From: Bacteroidota bacterium
Lineage (GTDB): Bacteria; Bacteroidota; Bacteroidia; JACCXN01
Assembly (NCBI GenBank): GCA_013696965.1
Contig: JACCXN010000057.1
Span: 186,001-250,000, forward strand
DNA length: 64,000 nt
Direction: 5' to 3'
Shown piece by piece: positions 45,523 through 55,089 of this stretch (position 1 is the stretch's first letter; each line of letters begins with the position of its first letter). A program made the position numbers and the translations under genes. The notes beneath the pieces are model-generated. The model made no database searches, was not told the origin of the DNA, and worked only from the letters and a program-made list of their open reading frames with translations.

Positions 45523-46206
45523 ATGTCAGAGCACATTACAAACCAACATTTGCTTATTACTAGCGATGGTTCTCATACGGTTTACCATCCCCAAACCCAA
45601 CAGCATTACCATTCCATTCATGGTGCAATTCAGGAATCAGAACATGTTTTTATTGATGCCGGTCTTAAAGTCATTGAATCAAAGGAAATATCAATTCTTG
45701 AAATAGGTTTTGGAACTGCTTTGAATTGCTTTTTAACTGCCATGTATGCTATGGAAAACAATTTGAATATCCATTACACCGGTATTGAACCTTTTCCTTT
45801 AGATTTAAAAATAGTGCAGGAATTAAATTACACTCAAAAATTAAAAAAACAACAATTCAATAATGTGTTTTTAAAGATGCATGATTCACAAATGGATCAT
45901 TGGATTGAAATTAATTCAAATTTTAATTTGATAAAAGTTCAACAAAAAATTGAAGATGCAATCCTAATGGATCAATATAATTTAGTCTATTTTGACGCAT
46001 TTGCACCTGGAGCTCAACCAGAACTGTGGCTCCCTGAAATTTTTAATAAGATATATAATTCAATGCTTCCCGGAGGAATTTTAACTTCTTATTGTGCTAA
46101 AGGGGAATTTAAGCGCACACTTAAAAAATCAGGTTTTATTTTAGAAGCTTTACCCGGTCCTTTAGGTAAAAGAGAAATGGTAAGGGCCATTAAGCCTCTT
46201 TTTTAA
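45523..46206 (+). CDS. mnmD: tRNA 5-methylaminomethyl-2-thiouridine methyltransferase MnmD
   Basis: MnmD methylates the wobble uridine of certain tRNAs, the last step of mnm5s2U34 formation, as a stand-alone version of the MnmC methyltransferase domain. The 227-residue protein has the SAM motif ILEIGFGTALNCFLT (about 53-67), the acidic motif HYTGIEPFPL and VYFDAFAPGAQPELW (catalytic region). The length fits stand-alone MnmD, which lacks the oxidase half of MnmC. It is 17 bases after murB in the same direction, probably cotranscribed. Confidence 0.93.
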   Translation: MSEHITNQHLLITSDGSHTVYHPQTQQHYHSIHGAIQESEHVFIDAGLKVIESKEISILEIGFGTALNCFLTAMYAMENNLNIHYTGIEPFPLDLKIVQELNYTQKLKKQQFNNVFLKMHDSQMDHWIEINSNFNLIKVQQKIEDAILMDQYNLVYFDAFAPGAQPELWLPEIFNKIYNSMLPGGILTSYCAKGEFKRTLKKSGFILEALPGPLGKREMVRAIKPLF

Positions 46207-46266
46207 TTTAATTTATGTATTTTTAATAAATCACATGGAGTGCTAATTCGAGTAAAATTTAAAGCA

Positions 46267-46983
46267 ATGAAAATCAAATCTAAATTCAGTTTGTTTTTTT
46301 TAATTTTTTGTATTTTATTGTTGCCTAACAAGCTATATAGTCAGGCTTGTACACAATTCGAACTTTTAAAAGCAGGTACTTCTTATACTATTAAAAATTA
46401 CGATCCCAAGGGTAGGCTAACATCAACTTCAAAAAACAAAGTACTAAAGGTTGAAAAAAAAACGGAAGGCATGGAAGCAGTTATTAAAAATGATATTACC
46501 ACTATCAATAATGAACCTTTAGGTAGTGGTATTATTAAAATGCGCTGCGAAAAAGGTGTTATGCACTATGATTTACGGGCAATGCTGAACCCACAAAGCA
46601 TGGCAGAATTTGAGGGCATGCAAATGCAAATGGAGAATACCACACTGGAACTTCCCTCAAATTTACAACCCGGTCAACAACTTTCTGAAGGGAATTTAAA
46701 GATGAAAATTAATAATAAAGGAATAAATATAGCTACTGTTGAATTAAAAATTTACAATAGAAATGTGAATGAATTCGAACAAATTACAACGGAAGCAGGA
46801 ATTTTTGATACCTATAAAATTTCTTATAATACGGAAATGATAACTACTACCAGTATTCCTCTAAAAGTTTTAACCAGCACTGTGGAATGGTATTCTGTTA
46901 AGTATGGAATTGTACGATCAGAAACCTTTAATAGAAATGGAAAGCCAATTGGATATTCAGTATTGGTAGAATTTAAACAGTAA
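46267..46983 (+). CDS. Exported protein of TapB/DUF3108-like type
   Basis: The protein has about 238 residues with a signal peptide (MKIKSKFSLFFLIFCILLLP, cleaved about SQA), then a beta-rich domain: PLGSGIIKMRCEKGVMHYDL, the central NLQPGQQLSEGNLKMKI and the tail VEWYSVKYGIVRSETF. This pattern, with its predicted beta sandwich, resembles the DUF3108/TapB lipoprotein-like family, although there is no lipobox cysteine. The GTG at 46240 is an alternative start but would put nine residues before the signal peptide; the ATG at 46267 is preferred. It overlaps convergent aroA by 11 bases. Function unknown; envelope protein. Confidence 0.75.
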   Translation: MKIKSKFSLFFLIFCILLLPNKLYSQACTQFELLKAGTSYTIKNYDPKGRLTSTSKNKVLKVEKKTEGMEAVIKNDITTINNEPLGSGIIKMRCEKGVMHYDLRAMLNPQSMAEFEGMQMQMENTTLELPSNLQPGQQLSEGNLKMKINNKGINIATVELKIYNRNVNEFEQITTEAGIFDTYKISYNTEMITTTSIPLKVLTSTVEWYSVKYGIVRSETFNRNGKPIGYSVLVEFKQ

Positions 46984-48199
46984 TTTCAAATCCGGCATTT
47001 TCAAGCTCAATCCAAAATCCCGGGTATGACTTTTTAACAACCCCTGGATTTTTTATTCTTATTTCACCCAGCACTTCTGCAAGAGGGGCAAAGGCCATTG
47101 CCATTCGGTGATCCTGATAGGTTTCAATTGTTACATCCTGTTTGTTGATCTTATCCCCTAAAATTTCAATGTAATCGGCCCCACAAAGTGTTGCCACTCC
47201 TAGTTTTTCAAGTTCAGTGGACAATGCCGATATTCTATCAGTTTCTTTTATTCTCAGACTTGTAATTCCTGATAATATTCCTTTTATTCCTTTTGCAGCC
47301 ATAGTTACTGCTACCGCTTGAGCAAGATCAGGGCAATTGGTGAAATCATAATCAAAGCGGTTTAAAATAGGCTGGGGAAGTTTTATTAAAACTGTATTCC
47401 CTGCTATTTCTTTAGATCGCACACCAAAATTTTTGAAAATTTCATCAAGTACGCTATCACCTTGTATAGTTTGTTTAGAAAGCCCTGACAAAGTGATTTC
47501 AGCCTCATAGGAAATAGCAACGAGTTCATACCAATAAGATGCAGCGCTCCAATCTTTTTCTACAATAATGTCTGCTGGTGTATATTCGCCTGATGCTACA
47601 GTAATTAAAGTATCCTTTTCGTGAATTTTAGCTCCACACTTTTTCATTAAATCTAAAGTCATTTCAATATAAGGAGCTGAAATCACCCTTCCTTTCAGGC
47701 TTATCACCAATCCATTTTCTAGATAAGGTGCAATCATAAGCATTGCGGAAACATATTGGCTGCTTATTGTGGAATTAATATCTACTTTTCCCCCTGATAG
47801 TTTTTTGCCTTTTATTTTTAGTGGTGGGAATCCTTTCTTTCCCAAAAATTGAATATCCGCACCAATGGAGCTTAACACCCTGATTAATTCCTTTACAGGC
47901 CTTTGCTTCATTCTTTCGGAACCAGTTAAAATCCTCTCTCCTTGAATTATTGAAAATAATGCAGCAAGAAAACGCATCACAGTTCCCGCATGTCCCACAT
48001 CAAATGTAGGACCTTGTTCATCTAATAGGTTTTTAAGAACAATGGAATCTTCGGCATCAGAAGGATTGATTATATTTATTCTTCCTCCTGATAGTGCATT
48101 TATAATAAAAGCCCTGTTGGTTATACTTTTTGAGCCAGGTAAATTTACCCTGGACGAAACTTCCCCCTTTTTTCTTTTAATGTAAATTGCGTTTATCAT
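46973..48199 (-). CDS. aroA: 3-phosphoshikimate 1-carboxyvinyltransferase (EPSP synthase)
   Basis: This enzyme joins PEP to shikimate-3-phosphate in aromatic amino acid synthesis. The protein has about 408 residues and two inverted domains, with PGSKSITNRAFIINALSGG (about 22-40) and DVGHAGTVMRFLAAL (PEP region) in the first, DWSAASYWYELVAISY centrally, and GITSLRIKETDRISAL and TYQDHRMAMAFAPLAE in the last. The ATG at 48199 begins one base after the stop of aroB and is a better start than the TTG at 48217. In an operon downstream of aroB. The last 11 bases overlap a convergent gene. Confidence 0.95.
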   Translation of the reverse strand: MINAIYIKRKKGEVSSRVNLPGSKSITNRAFIINALSGGRINIINPSDAEDSIVLKNLLDEQGPTFDVGHAGTVMRFLAALFSIIQGERILTGSERMKQRPVKELIRVLSSIGADIQFLGKKGFPPLKIKGKKLSGGKVDINSTISSQYVSAMLMIAPYLENGLVISLKGRVISAPYIEMTLDLMKKCGAKIHEKDTLITVASGEYTPADIIVEKDWSAASYWYELVAISYEAEITLSGLSKQTIQGDSVLDEIFKNFGVRSKEIAGNTVLIKLPQPILNRFDYDFTNCPDLAQAVAVTMAAKGIKGILSGITSLRIKETDRISALSTELEKLGVATLCGADYIEILGDKINKQDVTIETYQDHRMAMAFAPLAEVLGEIRIKNPGVVKKSYPGFWIELENAGFEITV

Positions 48200-48200
48200 T

Positions 48201-49298
48201 TTATAGATCTGAAGCAACCATTGCAGCGCGCATTTGATAAAAATTAAACGATTCAGATATTAGTTCCGTACTGCATTTATTGTTTACAACAGCATTTCCT
48301 GTTTTGGAAATTAGGGTAAACATTATTTGGCCGTTTTCATTCTTTTTATCCTGTTCCATAATTTCAATAAGTCGTTGTGGAATAACTTGATTAAAATTAA
48401 CTGGTTTGTAAAATTTCAATAAAAAGTCACAGATTTCATCCAATTGGGTGTGTTCCAATCCTGCTTTTTTATACGATAAAAAGGCCTCGCAAAAAATGCC
48501 TGCAGCAACTGCCTCACCATGCAATAAGGGTTGTAACTCTGATTCAAGAAAAAATGTTTCAATGGCATGGCCTATTGTATGGCCAAAATTCAAGGATTTT
48601 CGAATGTTCTTCTCATGTGGATCCTTTAATACAATATTGTTTTTTATAACAACAGAACTATAAATTATACCCTCCCAGTCGGGATTTGCTGGTTTGAAAT
48701 TTTTTATCTGGTTCCAATAGTTTTCATCAGCAATAAGTGCGTGTTTTATAACTTCGGCAAATCCTGAAAGAATTTGTTTTTTACTTAAGGTATTTAAATA
48801 TGGAGGGTAAATGAATACTGCTTTTGGATTGGAAAATAATCCTACTTGATTCTTGAAATTATCAAGATCTAATCCTGTTTTGCCGCCTATTGAAGCATCT
48901 ACTTGTGCAAGAAGAGTTGTAGGAATATTAATATAATCCATTCCTCTTTTAAATGTTGATGCTGCGAAACCTCCCAAATCAGATAAAACTCCTCCTCCAA
49001 GATTTACAATTAGGGACTTACGGTCTGCTTTCAGCTCTGTTAAGGCTTTCCACATTTGAATACAAATGTCAATAGTTTTATTTTCTTCCCCACTTTCAGT
49101 TTCAATTATTTCTGCTTTTTTTAATTTTTCAACCCGGGCAATTAATTCAGTAAGACAAAACTGCATGGTGTTTTCATCAACAAGGATAAAAATTTTACTG
49201 TAATTGTTACTTGCTAAATAATCATTAATTTGATTAAAAACATCTTTGCCAATGTAAACATTATAGGTATCTGATACTATTGTTTTCATGATTTTCAC
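48201..49298 (-). CDS. aroB: 3-dehydroquinate synthase
   Basis: AroB makes 3-dehydroquinate from DAHP with NAD and a divalent metal, the second step of the shikimate pathway. The 365-residue protein has the family pieces SGEENKTID, LIVNLGGGVLSDLGGFAASTFKRG (NAD-binding), IPTTLLAQVDASIGGKTGLD, FAEVIKHALIAD (metal glutamate) and LNFGHTIGHAIE (metal histidine). aroA follows one base later. The first ATG (MKIMKTIVSD) is used; a second ATG three codons in is equally possible. aroQ of the same pathway is 15 kb away. Confidence 0.95.
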   Translation of the reverse strand: MKIMKTIVSDTYNVYIGKDVFNQINDYLASNNYSKIFILVDENTMQFCLTELIARVEKLKKAEIIETESGEENKTIDICIQMWKALTELKADRKSLIVNLGGGVLSDLGGFAASTFKRGMDYINIPTTLLAQVDASIGGKTGLDLDNFKNQVGLFSNPKAVFIYPPYLNTLSKKQILSGFAEVIKHALIADENYWNQIKNFKPANPDWEGIIYSSVVIKNNIVLKDPHEKNIRKSLNFGHTIGHAIETFFLESELQPLLHGEAVAAGIFCEAFLSYKKAGLEHTQLDEICDFLLKFYKPVNFNQVIPQRLIEIMEQDKKNENGQIMFTLISKTGNAVVNNKCSTELISESFNFYQMRAAMVASDL

Positions 49299-49736
49299 TT
49301 TGCAAATATCTGATATTTATTGTTATATACTTATTTTTATGTGCTGTGGTTCTTAATTGCAAAATTAATTAAGTTTAAGTATAAATTTAGCAATTTTTTG
49401 TATAAAATAACTGAAAAGAGAATGTACTACTAAAAGCCTGCTTTAATAATTTTCAGCCCTGATATCATTCTCAATTAAATTTGCTAATCTTTTGCTTTAT
49501 GTAAAACATTTTTCTTGCACCTAAGCCTTTAGTATGAAGATTATTACTATCAATAATTTAGATTGAAATCATTTCTTTTATTTAGGAAAAAAAGGGAGTA
49601 AGCAAAGGTTGAAATTTTCATTGATTTTTCTTAAATTAGAATAAACATTTTTCTTAATTAAGGATAATTCCATTGTTGATTTTTACTTAATTTCGTAAAA
49701 AATTAATCTGGTAATTTGCTTTAACTTTTTTTATTC
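49299..49736. other. 438-base AT-rich divergent intergenic region
   Basis: This region between aroB (reverse) and the TonB-dependent receptor (forward) holds the promoters of both. The forward strand shows TTAATTTCG about 50 bases before the receptor ATG, close to TAnnTTTG but not exact. No ORF or repeat of note. Confidence 0.4.
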
Positions 49737-52121
49737 ATGAGGTTTATTTTATTCATTTTAGTATTAATCACCCACATCTCACTATTTGTTTTTCCTTCAA
49801 AAGCTCAGCAATTAACACAAACTGTAAGAGGGCAGGTGATCGATCAACAATCCAAAGCCACACTAATAGGTGCTAATATAGTGTTATTAGATTCCACCCA
49901 ATTTATTGGAGCAGCAACAGACATAGAGGGTAAATTTCGATTGGAAAGGGTGCCGGTAGGTAGGCATAAACTTAAAATTTCTTACCTTGGATACAAGGAA
50001 ATAGTTCTTAATATTATTGTTGGTTCAGGAAAAGAGATCGTGTTAAATATTGAAATGGATGAATCAGTTCTAATGGGTAGAGAAGTGGTTATATCCGCGG
50101 AAAAAGAAAAAAGTAAGGCCAACAATGAAATGACATCAGTTAGTGCTCGCTCTTTCACAATTGAAGAAACAAACAGATATGCAGGCAGTATGGGTGATCC
50201 TGCTCGTATGGCTGCTAATTATGCAGGAGTTTTAGGTTCAAGTGACAATACAAGGAATGATATTATTATTAGAGGCAATTCACCAACAGGAGTGTTATGG
50301 CGGCTGGAAGGGGTTGATATTCCCAATCCCAATCATTTTGCCTTGTTTGGTACAACTGGTGGACCTGTAAGCATTTTAAACAATAACGTGTTAAGCAATT
50401 CTGACTTTATTACCGGGGCTTTTCCTGCAGAATACGGCAATGCAGTGGCTGGTGTTTTTGATTTAAAAATGCGAACTGGAAATAATGAGAAAAGAGAATT
50501 TATGGGACAGCTCGGTTTCAATGGACTTGAAGCTGGTGCGGAGGGACCAATCAATAAAAAGAAGAATTCCTCCTACTTAATTAATTACAGGTATTCAACT
50601 ATGGAACTTTTTAGCCTGGCTGGAATTAGTTTTGGAACCAATGCAATCCCCTATTACCAGGATCTCTCATTCAAATTTAATTTCCCAAAAACAAAAATAG
50701 GAAGTATTGCCCTTTTTGGAATAGCTGGTGCCAGTCGCATTGCAATTTTAGACAGTGAAAGAGACACAACTAATTTCTCCTTCGGGAATGCAGGAAATGA
50801 TGTGTCTTTTGCCAGTAATATGGCAGTTGGTGGGCTTTCTCATACATACCTTATTAATAGTACAACCTATACACAATTGGTAATTGCTGGATCAGGAAGC
50901 ATAATGGATATTAAAAGTGATTCAGTGAATTTCGACAAAACTACAGTTCCCATTTATCGAAATGAATCAAATCAGGGCAAATGCACAACAAATTTCTTTT
51001 TAAATAAAAAATTAAATTCCCAGCATAATTTTAAGACAGGCTTTATTATTGACCGCATAAATTTTAATTTAGTAGATAGTTTTTTGAATATTGATATCAA
51101 TCAATTTATAACCAGCCGAAATTACCAGGGCCACTCTTATTTATTGCAACCCCATTTTCAATGGAAATATAAAATTACGAATTCCCTTGTTTTTAATGGA
51201 GGCTTGCATTATCAGCATTATTTTTTTAATAATTCAAATTCCCTTGAACCCCGAGCAGGGCTTTCCTGGAATTTTAAACCTTTTCAAACATTGAGTATTG
51301 CTTATGGTTTGCATAGTCAGCTTCAAATGGGGTATGCATACGTTAATCAAGTTCAGTTAGGTGATGGAAATTATGTGAAGCCAAACGAAAATATGGGTTT
51401 CACTAAAAGCCGTCATTATGTTCTTGCCTATGATCATTTATTAAGCGAAAATTTACGTTTAAAATTTGAAACATATTATCAGGAAATTTTCGATGTTCCA
51501 ATTGATAGAAATAATTCGAATTCCTTCTCAATGCTCAATCTTGGGGCCGATTATGATCTTTATTTTCCTGATTCTCTAATTAATAATGGTACAGGAACCA
51601 ATTATGGATTGGAACTCACAGTAGAGAAGTTCTTTAGCAATAAATATTATTATTTGTTTACTACTTCGTTATTTGAGTCAAAATATATTGGAAGTGATGG
51701 AGTACAAAGAAATACATCCTTCAATGGAAATTGGATAGCGAATGTGCTTGTGGGGAAAGAATTTAAAGTAGGAAACAAGGAAAACAAGTCCAAAGTATTT
51801 ACAATAGATGCAAAGGTAATAAATGCAGGAGGAAGAAGGTATACTCCAATTGATTTAGAATTGTCTGAAAAATTTGGATCTGCAGTTTATATTGATTCTA
51901 AAGCATATACCTTAAGATATCCTGATTTTTTTAGGGCTGATCTTAAAATTGGTTTTCGATTTTACAGAAAAAAGCTAACACAATATTTTGCTCTTGACAT
52001 TCAAAATGTCCTGAATACCAAAAACATACAAGTAAGGATTTATGATAAATCCACCAATTCACTGAGAACAGAATATCAGTTAGGCTTTTTCCCTGTTGCT
52101 TTATACAAAATCGAGTTTTAA
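49737..52121 (+). CDS. TonB-dependent receptor with CarboxypepD_reg domain
   Basis: This 794-residue outer-membrane receptor has a signal peptide (about 1-23, ending SKA), a CarboxypepD_reg-like domain (about 28-115; GQVIDQQSKATLIGANIVLL and LKISYLGYKEIVLNI), a plug domain (about 125-245; RNDIIIRGNSPTGVLWRLEG and VFDLKMRTG) and a 22-strand type barrel to the C-terminus (ALYKIEF). The size is smaller than SusC proteins (about 1000) and no SusD follows, so a non-glycan substrate, such as a siderophore or metal, or an unknown one, is possible. proline dehydrogenase follows 170 bases later but has its own promoter-like site. Confidence 0.9.
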   Translation: MRFILFILVLITHISLFVFPSKAQQLTQTVRGQVIDQQSKATLIGANIVLLDSTQFIGAATDIEGKFRLERVPVGRHKLKISYLGYKEIVLNIIVGSGKEIVLNIEMDESVLMGREVVISAEKEKSKANNEMTSVSARSFTIEETNRYAGSMGDPARMAANYAGVLGSSDNTRNDIIIRGNSPTGVLWRLEGVDIPNPNHFALFGTTGGPVSILNNNVLSNSDFITGAFPAEYGNAVAGVFDLKMRTGNNEKREFMGQLGFNGLEAGAEGPINKKKNSSYLINYRYSTMELFSLAGISFGTNAIPYYQDLSFKFNFPKTKIGSIALFGIAGASRIAILDSERDTTNFSFGNAGNDVSFASNMAVGGLSHTYLINSTTYTQLVIAGSGSIMDIKSDSVNFDKTTVPIYRNESNQGKCTTNFFLNKKLNSQHNFKTGFIIDRINFNLVDSFLNIDINQFITSRNYQGHSYLLQPHFQWKYKITNSLVFNGGLHYQHYFFNNSNSLEPRAGLSWNFKPFQTLSIAYGLHSQLQMGYAYVNQVQLGDGNYVKPNENMGFTKSRHYVLAYDHLLSENLRLKFETYYQEIFDVPIDRNNSNSFSMLNLGADYDLYFPDSLINNGTGTNYGLELTVEKFFSNKYYYLFTTSLFESKYIGSDGVQRNTSFNGNWIANVLVGKEFKVGNKENKSKVFTIDAKVINAGGRRYTPIDLELSEKFGSAVYIDSKAYTLRYPDFFRADLKIGFRFYRKKLTQYFALDIQNVLNTKNIQVRIYDKSTNSLRTEYQLGFFPVALYKIEF

Positions 52122-52213
52122 AACAAGCCCCAATTTTCTCACTTCCCTCGTTATACCTATTTTCTGGTTCATACCCATAGAAGTAATGCTTTTGAACATA
52201 TTTTTTATAGTCC

Positions 52214-52246
52214 TTGTTAATTGTGTGTTTATAATCCTGTTATATT
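52214..52246 (+). promoter_or_regulatory. Promoter for proline dehydrogenase
   Basis: TTG at 52214-52216 and TATATTTG at 52239-52246 (full TAnnTTTG match), 22 bases apart, lie about 46 bases before the ATG. Confidence 0.5.
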
Positions 52247-52291
52247 TGCGGCTTTGGAATATCTTTAAAACGGTTGAGTACGGTAACTTGT

Positions 52292-53461
52292 ATGAAAATA
52301 TCATTTGACAATACAGAAATAGCTTTTTCAGGAAAAAGTGATGCAGACCTTACCAGGGCTTATATCCTTTTCAATATGGTTTCAAGTATGCAAATGGTGA
52401 AAATTGGTAAAAAGCTTACCGATTTTTCCATAAAACTTAATCTGCCAATTAAAGGACTTATAAAAGCTACAATTTTCAAGCAATTTTGTGGAGGAGAAAC
52501 AATAGCTGAATGTGATAAAACAATAGCCAATCTGGCTGATTATAAAATAAAAACCATTTTGGATTATTCGGTTGAGGGAAAAGAATCTGAATTAGAATTT
52601 GAGCGAACAACAACGCAATTAATTGCCACAATAGAAAAAGCAAAAACAAGCCAAAATATTCCTTTTAGTGTATTTAAAGTCACCGGTATTGCTCGTTTTA
52701 ATCTTCTTGAAAAAGTAAATTCCAATTGTGTTTTAACTGAAGCTGAAAAACAGGAATGGGAGAAAGTAATTTCCCGTTTCGACCATATTTGCAAGACAGC
52801 CTTCCTATCTGGTATTCCGGTTTTGATTGATGCAGAAGAAAGTTGGATACAGGATGCAATTGATGAATTGGCATTAAAGATGATGCGTCTTTATAACAAT
52901 GAAAAAGCCATTGTTTACAACACACTTCAAATGTACCGGACAGGCCGCATTAATTATTTGGAAGAGTTGCTAATGAAAGCCAAAGCTGAGAAGTTTTTTA
53001 TTGGAATGAAATTAGTTCGGGGGGCTTATATGGAAAAGGAGCGAACCAGAGCCATTGAAATGAATTACACCTCACCTATACATGTGGATAAACTGGGTGT
53101 AGACAAGGATTATGACAGGGCATTATTGTTTTGTATTGAAAATTTCTATGAAATTTCAATATGTGCGGGAACGCATAATGAAGCCAGTGCGCTTTACCTT
53201 GCCGAATTAATGGACGAGTTTAAAATTGAAAAAAACAATCCCAAGATTTATTTTGCTCAATTGCTAGGTATGAGTGATCATATTAGTTACAATATGGCAA
53301 AAGTGGGATATAATGTGGCCAAATATGTCCCCTATGGTCCGGTAAAGGAAATATTACCATATTTAATAAGAAGGGCAGAGGAAAATACTTCAGTGGCAGG
53401 GCAAACAAGCCGTGAGCTTAGCCTTATTTTAAAGGAGAGAAAAAGAAGAAAAGGACACTAA
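52292..53461 (+). CDS. Proline dehydrogenase (stand-alone)
   Basis: The enzyme oxidises proline to pyrroline-5-carboxylate with FAD, the first step of proline use. The protein has about 389 residues and a TIM-barrel PRODH domain (about 60-385). Family features are KLVRGAYMEKERTRA (substrate and FAD binding), ICAGTHNEASALYL, and YVPYGPVKEILPYLIRRAEENTS at the C-terminus, whose RRAEEN arginines bind the proline carboxylate. There is no P5C dehydrogenase domain as in PutA, so it is a stand-alone PRODH. The ATG at 52292 is preferred to the TTG at 52274. Confidence 0.93.
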   Translation: MKISFDNTEIAFSGKSDADLTRAYILFNMVSSMQMVKIGKKLTDFSIKLNLPIKGLIKATIFKQFCGGETIAECDKTIANLADYKIKTILDYSVEGKESELEFERTTTQLIATIEKAKTSQNIPFSVFKVTGIARFNLLEKVNSNCVLTEAEKQEWEKVISRFDHICKTAFLSGIPVLIDAEESWIQDAIDELALKMMRLYNNEKAIVYNTLQMYRTGRINYLEELLMKAKAEKFFIGMKLVRGAYMEKERTRAIEMNYTSPIHVDKLGVDKDYDRALLFCIENFYEISICAGTHNEASALYLAELMDEFKIEKNNPKIYFAQLLGMSDHISYNMAKVGYNVAKYVPYGPVKEILPYLIRRAEENTSVAGQTSRELSLILKERKRRKGH

Positions 53462-53491
53462 TCATTTATGATTTCTGAAATAGATAAAATC

Positions 53492-53869
53492 CTACTGTGT
53501 GTTAGTATGGTATGAGTAGGATTCTAACCATTTCTTTGCATTCTTTTTTTGATCATAATCAAAATATTTAACTTCAGGTGAAATTATTTTGCTAAAAATA
53601 ATTGTCATCTGTTCATACCATCCCTTTATACCAACTACTGCAATTTTTTCCAATCTATTGTATTTAGGTATATTTTTTATATCCTCCCAAATAGCCTGAA
53701 ATTCTGGCATATCAATTTCATGAATTTCTATATAAATTTTAGGCTTTTCAAAATCTCTTATCGTTTTTTCCAAAATAGGATTAAAAACATCAAAATCCCC
53801 TTTTGTAAGCTTGCCTTTAATCTTAATGGAAATTAAATCTCCTTTTGTTTCATCCAGTATTTGTACCAT
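53492..53869 (-). CDS. SpoIIAA-like (STAS/SEC14-type) protein
   Basis: The 125-residue cytosolic protein matches the SpoIIAA-like family (DUF3478 type): ISIKIKGKLTKGDFDVFNPIL at the start, IYIEIHEIDMPEFQAIWED in the middle and KIAVVGIKGWYEQM near the end, and the tail FSKIISPEVKYFDYDQ. It is related in fold to STAS and SEC14 lipid-binding domains; the molecular role is not established. Its neighbours (PRODH, pirin) do not point to a process. The ATG at 53869 starts MVQILDETKG. Confidence 0.8.
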   Translation of the reverse strand: MVQILDETKGDLISIKIKGKLTKGDFDVFNPILEKTIRDFEKPKIYIEIHEIDMPEFQAIWEDIKNIPKYNRLEKIAVVGIKGWYEQMTIIFSKIISPEVKYFDYDQKKNAKKWLESYSYHTNTQ

Positions 53870-54129
53870 TTTCTATTGTATTTAATTTTTTATAGATTTT
53901 CACAATTCATTTTTATAAATACTCCACTCATAGCGAATCTCCTATCTTTTCTATCAAGGGATCGAGGGAACTTATAAATTGTCGAGTTTATATAACTATA
54001 ATTTTTTATTCGAGCTGTAATTGCATCGGTATTTAATTTTTCTGTTGAATGAATATAGGCTATTTTAAAACATAAAAGATGAGTACTGTGTTACCAATGC
54101 TAGTTCTACTTACCAGGATTTTCTCTTGC

Positions 54130-54897
54130 TTATTCAACAATTCCACCTTTAACTTTAATTGGCTCTCCATAAGGCATTCCTGATACAAAAATAAATCTAC
54201 ATGCCTTTTCGCGGCAAATAACTGTGAGATCATGCAAATTTTCAAAAAAGATTCCCTCGCCCGGTTCTATGATTATGTCATTGATACGTATTGAACCATT
54301 AATTCCGGTAATAACATAAATAAAGCATCTGCTTTTTTCTGAGAAAGTAAATTTATGAAATGCTTTTTTTGCAAGAGTTACATCATCAAATTGTATATTT
54401 CCATGAAGCATAAGGGGACATTTTTTTCCAGCTATTTTACGTATTAATTTTGTTGCATTTTCTTCATAGGGAATGTCTTTTGCCTCTAGATATTGAAAGG
54501 AAATTTCAGAACCATGCATTTCTGAGGGAAGTTTTATCCATAATCTTAACCCATGGTTTACTCCATTGGATACAGGTCTGAATGAATTTTGGACGCCTTT
54601 TGGGGCAGTAAATCTTTGTAAGCCTCCATCAGATATTGTTCGGGTATTTCCATTGTGATCTTTAAATTCAAAATTCCCGTCCAATACATATGTTAAGCAC
54701 TCAAAACCTTGATTTATTTGTGTAGGAAGTTCACCAGGAGGTTCAACAAAAAATTCATCTAAAAGAACAAAAGGATCGAATCCACGCATGAAATTTGAAG
54801 GAAACAACCTCTTGCCCCAAATTCCTTTTTCATGGCTCATTTCAACTGATTTTGTTTTTTTTAACTTTTCTATTGTATATTGATGCTGATGATTCAT
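54130..54897 (-). CDS. Pirin family protein lacking the usual metal ligands
   Basis: The 255-residue protein is a two-cupin pirin: FMRGFDPFVLLDEFFVEPPG (about 36-55), QGFECLTYVLDGN (63-75), and NHGLRLWIKLP (114-124) in the first cupin, then a second cupin with RCFIYVITGINGSI (human pirin: TSFIYTISGDVYI). In human pirin, iron is held by His56, His58, His101 and Glu103. At the aligned positions this protein has Gln60, Asn62, Asn104 and Phe106, so all four ligands are gone. It also ends at GEPIKVKGGIVE, where typical pirins carry about 30 more residues. It is probably a cofactor-free pirin-like protein. Single gene. Confidence 0.85.
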   Translation of the reverse strand: MNHQHQYTIEKLKKTKSVEMSHEKGIWGKRLFPSNFMRGFDPFVLLDEFFVEPPGELPTQINQGFECLTYVLDGNFEFKDHNGNTRTISDGGLQRFTAPKGVQNSFRPVSNGVNHGLRLWIKLPSEMHGSEISFQYLEAKDIPYEENATKLIRKIAGKKCPLMLHGNIQFDDVTLAKKAFHKFTFSEKSRCFIYVITGINGSIRINDIIIEPGEGIFFENLHDLTVICREKACRFIFVSGMPYGEPIKVKGGIVE

Positions 54898-55089
54898 AAT
54901 TATTCAATTTAGTTTATAAAAATTTCTATTTACTAATTTACAAAATTTATAAAGCTTTAGCAAACCTGTTTGAAACACTGATAAACACTTGTTTTATAAC
55001 TTATCTTTTAAGTTTTAGAACAGTTTTATAAATAGTTAATGTTGCTTTTTATAATTTAGCTGAAAAATTTGAGTTTGAAATTTTAATAT

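Noticed and set aside
54060-54245. Frameshifted remnant of the missing pirin C-terminus
   Set aside because: The overlapping frame after GGIVE has only superficial likeness to the pirin tail (no clear EEI or F-rich helix), so a frameshift explanation is not supported.
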